Origin: Clostridium chrysemydis
Lineage (GTDB): Bacteria; Bacillota; Clostridia; Clostridiales; Clostridiaceae
Direction of reading: 5' to 3'
DNA: 64,000 nt
NCBI RefSeq assembly: GCF_015234215.1
Contig: NZ_JADEKP010000001.1
Coordinates: forward strand, 1,426,001-1,490,000
Part shown: piece by piece, positions 59,649-64,000 of the stretch
Layout of the letters: every line of letters begins with the position of its first letter
How positions within the stretch are numbered: position 1 is the first letter of the stretch
The notes under the pieces: generated by a model
Databases searched by the model: none
The model's input: the letters and a program-made list of their open reading frames with translations, nothing else
Told to the model about the DNA's origin: nothing
Position numbers and translations under genes: made by a program

Positions 59649-60782
59649 AAACAAATCTTTGAATCCTTTTTTATGTTCTTTATGTTCGCCTTCTGGTTTT
59701 TCACCTGATGCTTCCATAAACATTTCTAAAGCTTCTTTTTGTTTTTGATTTAATTTTTTAGGAATATCAACTATAACTTTAACGTATTGATCTCCTCTTC
59801 CACTTCCATTTAGCTTTTTAACACCTTTTCCTTTTAATCTGAAAAGTGCGCCTGATTGAGTACCTGCTGGAACAGTGTATTTAACATTTCCGTCTACAGT
59901 TTCAACTGTTATCTCAGTACCAAGAGCTGCTTTAGCTATTGAAATGTGAGTTTCTGTGTGTATATCTACACCTTTTCTTACAAAACTATTTGATGGAGTA
60001 ACTATAAATTTAATGTATAAATCACCTGCTGGTCCTCCATTACTTCCATCTTCACCTTGTCCTCTTAAAGGCATAACATTTCCAGTATCAACACCTGCTG
60101 GAACATTAATTTTGATCTTTCTAGTTTTTCTAACTGAACCTTTTCCTTTACAATCTGGACAAGGAGTTTCAATTATTTTACCAGTACCACCACACTCATC
60201 ACAAGTTGAAGTACTTACAAAGCTTCCAAGAGGAGTTTGTCTTTGAACTCTTATTTGTCCTGTACCGTTACATGACGGACAAGTTTTTGGAGAAGTACCT
60301 GCTTTTGCACCACTTCCGTTGCAACTTGCGCATTTTTCATTTCTAGTTACAGATATTTCTTTTTCTGCACCATTTATAGCTTCTTCAAATGTTAATCTTA
60401 AAGTATATTCTAAATCAGCGCCTCTTTTAGGTCCATTTCTTCTAGCACCTGAAGAACCACCGCCTCCAAAGAACGTATCAAATATATCACCAAAGCCACC
60501 CATATCTCCAAAGTCAAAGCCGCCAAATCCAGCTCCGCCTCCACCAAATCCTGCACCATCAAAATCTGCAGTACCGAATTGGTCATATTTTGCTCTCTTA
60601 TCAGCATCTGATAAAACTTGGTAAGCTTCATTAATTTCTTTGAACTTTTGTTCAGCTTCTGGATTATCTTTATTCTTATCTGGATGGTACTTAACAGCTA
60701 ATTTTCTAAACGCCTTTTTTATTTCAGCATCTGTTGCACCCTTCTCAACGCCAAGAACTTCATAATAATCTTTTCCTGCCAT
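59643..60782 (-). CDS. dnaJ: Chaperone DnaJ
   Basis: Hsp40 co-chaperone of DnaK. The 379-residue protein has the J domain ([19 protein letters not shown] motif), a Gly/Phe-rich linker, four zinc-binding CxxCxGxG repeats (about 143-205) and a C-terminal substrate domain ending in a lysine-rich tail. It follows dnaK after a terminator hairpin. Confidence 0.97.
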   Translation of the reverse strand: MAGKDYYEVLGVEKGATDAEIKKAFRKLAVKYHPDKNKDNPEAEQKFKEINEAYQVLSDADKRAKYDQFGTADFDGAGFGGGGAGFGGFDFGDMGGFGDIFDTFFGGGGSSGARRNGPKRGADLEYTLRLTFEEAINGAEKEISVTRNEKCASCNGSGAKAGTSPKTCPSCNGTGQIRVQRQTPLGSFVSTSTCDECGGTGKIIETPCPDCKGKGSVRKTRKIKINVPAGVDTGNVMPLRGQGEDGSNGGPAGDLYIKFIVTPSNSFVRKGVDIHTETHISIAKAALGTEITVETVDGNVKYTVPAGTQSGALFRLKGKGVKKLNGSGRGDQYVKVIVDIPKKLNQKQKEALEMFMEASGEKPEGEHKEHKKGFKDLFK

Positions 60783-60816
60783 TTATTTGTCACCACCTAA
60801 TTTATTCTTAACCTTT

Positions 60817-60846
60817 AAAAAGGGAAGACGACTTTTGTCTTCCCTT
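60817..60846 (-). terminator. Hairpin between dnaK and dnaJ
   Basis: AAGGGAAGAC (60820-60829) pairs with GTCTTCCCTT (60837-60846); the - strand continues in TTTTT. It should lower dnaJ expression relative to dnaK. Confidence 0.7.
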
Positions 60847-60883
60847 ATTCATTATAGTTTAAATTAACTATTGTTTACAATAA

Positions 60884-62737
<1,854 letters not shown>

Positions 62738-62820
62738 CTATTCCTCCTTAAAACAAGTTCTTATGCCTTGCCATTAAAAATTCTTTATTTTTTTATTTTA
62801 TATAATGTAAAGTTTCTAAA

Positions 62821-63438
62821 CTAGTTAGCAACCTTTACCATTGTATGTCTTATTACTTTGTCGCCTCTTTTATATCCTTTTTGGAATACTTCAGCTACTG
62901 AGTTTTCTTTAAAGTTTTCATCTTGAACGTGTGCTACAGCTTGATGCATATTAGGATCAAATCCTTCTTCTGTACTTATAAGTTCTACACCAAGTCTATC
63001 TAATGAGTTTTGGAAGCCTTTTAGTGTCATTTCAACACCTTTTTTCATGTCATCAACAGAACCCTCAGCTTCTACTGCTCTTTCTAAATTATCAAGATTT
63101 GGTACGATTTCTTTAAGTACATCTACACATGCATCTGTGTAAATTCCTTCTTTTTCTTTTGCAGTTCTTTTTCTAAAGTTATCATACTCAGCTGTTACTC
63201 TAAGTAATCTGTCTTTAAGAGTTTCTAGTTCACTGTTTAATTTTTTTATTTCCTCTTTGCTCTTTTTAAACATTTGAACCTCATCCTCTTCTTCTTTATT
63301 TTCTGAAACCTCTTCTTTAGAATCTTTTAAATCTTCATTTGATTCGTTTTCTAATTCATTCGTTTCAATGTTTTCTGCATTTTCTTCTGAGTTTTCTAAC
63401 GTTTCTTCGTTTTCTAACTTTTCTTTGTTATCTTCCAT
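62821..63438 (-). CDS. grpE: Nucleotide exchange factor GrpE
   Basis: The 205-residue protein begins MEDNKEKLENEETLEN with an acidic coiled N-terminal region (about 1-70), a long coiled coil (about 75-115) with RLLRVTAEYDNFRKRT, and the beta domain with GYKRGDKVIRHTMVKVA at the end. It follows hrcA by a few bases. Confidence 0.93.
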   Translation of the reverse strand: MEDNKEKLENEETLENSEENAENIETNELENESNEDLKDSKEEVSENKEEEDEVQMFKKSKEEIKKLNSELETLKDRLLRVTAEYDNFRKRTAKEKEGIYTDACVDVLKEIVPNLDNLERAVEAEGSVDDMKKGVEMTLKGFQNSLDRLGVELISTEEGFDPNMHQAVAHVQDENFKENSVAEVFQKGYKRGDKVIRHTMVKVAN

Positions 63439-63457
63439 GCGCTCACACCCCATTTTC

Positions 63458-64000
63458 TTATTTATCTGATTTACCTCGTAAGGTTTTATTCAATTCGTTC
63501 ATGACCTGTGCCATTATCGCTATTACTTTAGAATAATTAATCCTTCTTGGTCCAATAAGTCCAATAGTCCCTTTAGCATTATTGCCTAACGAGTATTCAC
63601 AAGATATAACAGAGCATTCACTAGCTTCAGGTAAATAATTTTCTTCACCTATTTTTATAGTTATATCTTTATTAGGTTCTAATAATTCAAGTACACATTC
63701 TTTATCGTGTAAAAGCGAAAGAATTCTTTTTGCTTTATCGATATCGTTATATTCAGGATAATTGAATATATTTGTTGTACCTTCCATAAATACTCTAGAA
63801 GTATCATCTTCCTTTAAGCAATTGTAAAGTGCTGGTAGTATAGCATTGAAAAGTTCATCATGGCCTCCTAAATCTTCTTTTAAGTTATTAATAACTTCAA
63901 GATTTATTTGATCTATAGTTAGATTAACTAAGTTCTTATTTAATAAGTAATTAATCTCTTCTATAGAACCGGTTTCTGGCGCATAATTTACTTTAATAAG
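63458..64000 (-). CDS. hrcA: Heat-inducible repressor HrcA (3' part, cut by window edge)
   Basis: The last 180 codons are visible and the frame runs on at the window edge. Diagnostic features are [22 protein letters not shown] and, at the end, [23 protein letters not shown]. HrcA represses the dnaK operon by binding CIRCE upstream of the gene; that operator and the N-terminal winged helix are outside the window. Confidence 0.93.
   Translation of the reverse strand, partial: LIKVNYAPETGSIEEINYLLNKNLVNLTIDQINLEVINNLKEDLGGHDELFNAILPALYNCLKEDDTSRVFMEGTTNIFNYPEYNDIDKAKRILSLLHDKECVLELLEPNKDITIKIGEENYLPEASECSVISCEYSLGNNAKGTIGLIGPRRINYSKVIAIMAQVMNELNKTLRGKSDK

Overview
The window is AT-rich Firmicute DNA, most likely from Clostridium sensu stricto (a C. 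perfringens/C. baratii-like species). Evidence for this is the very low GC content, strong AGGAGG ribosome-binding sites, spore-former genes (yqfC, yqfD, a CotS-like coat kinase), pyruvate phosphate dikinase with a CcpN-type regulator, and the gene order hrcA-grpE-dnaK-dnaJ-prmA-rsmE-mtaB-hinT-rpsU-yqeY-yqfC-yqfD-pgpH-ybeY-dgkA-cdd-era-recO. I cannot fix the species from sequence alone.

Positions ~400 to ~36,330 are a near-complete siphovirus prophage inserted against the 3' end of the RNase P RNA gene (rnpB). Read from the integrase end leftwards, it holds: the lysogeny module on the + strand (integrase, ImmA/IrrE-like protein, Xre repressor); a divergent switch with four copies of one operator; and early genes (Cro-like, excisionase-like, antirepressor, many mini-proteins, ERF recombinase, DUF1351, a replication initiator carrying 11-bp iterons, RusA). 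An accessory cassette (DUF2971) follows, then a late regulator and an accessory island (membrane protein, tRNA-Ser, TIR/deoxyribosyltransferase-like protein). The packaging and head genes are TerS, TerL, SPP1-type portal, MuF head protein, scaffold and capsid. The head-tail joining and tail genes come next, with a -1 frameshift in the tail chaperone, then tape measure, Dit and a 1565-residue tail fibre/endopeptidase. The holin and amidase endolysin close the module. The left attachment site was not found.

Positions 36,341 to 64,000 are chromosomal core on the - strand, except for the + strand cotS-like gene: rnpB, nif3, trmK, rpoD, dnaG, dgt, ppdK and its regulator, recO, era, cdd, a DgkA-PAP2 fusion, ybeY, pgpH, yqfD, yqfC, yqeY, rpsU, hinT, mtaB, rsmE, prmA, dnaJ, dnaK, grpE and the 3' part of hrcA.

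Several genes are easily missed: a tail gene with a non-canonical ATA start, a zinc-ribbon gene broken by TGA exactly at a cysteine codon, and mini-proteins of 28-59 residues. The most interesting accessory content is the TIR-like/tRNA/membrane-protein island, the MuF protein with an extra C-terminal domain next to a small acidic protein, the antisense DUF1883 gene, and a DUF2971 cassette bracketed by 15-bp inverted repeats.
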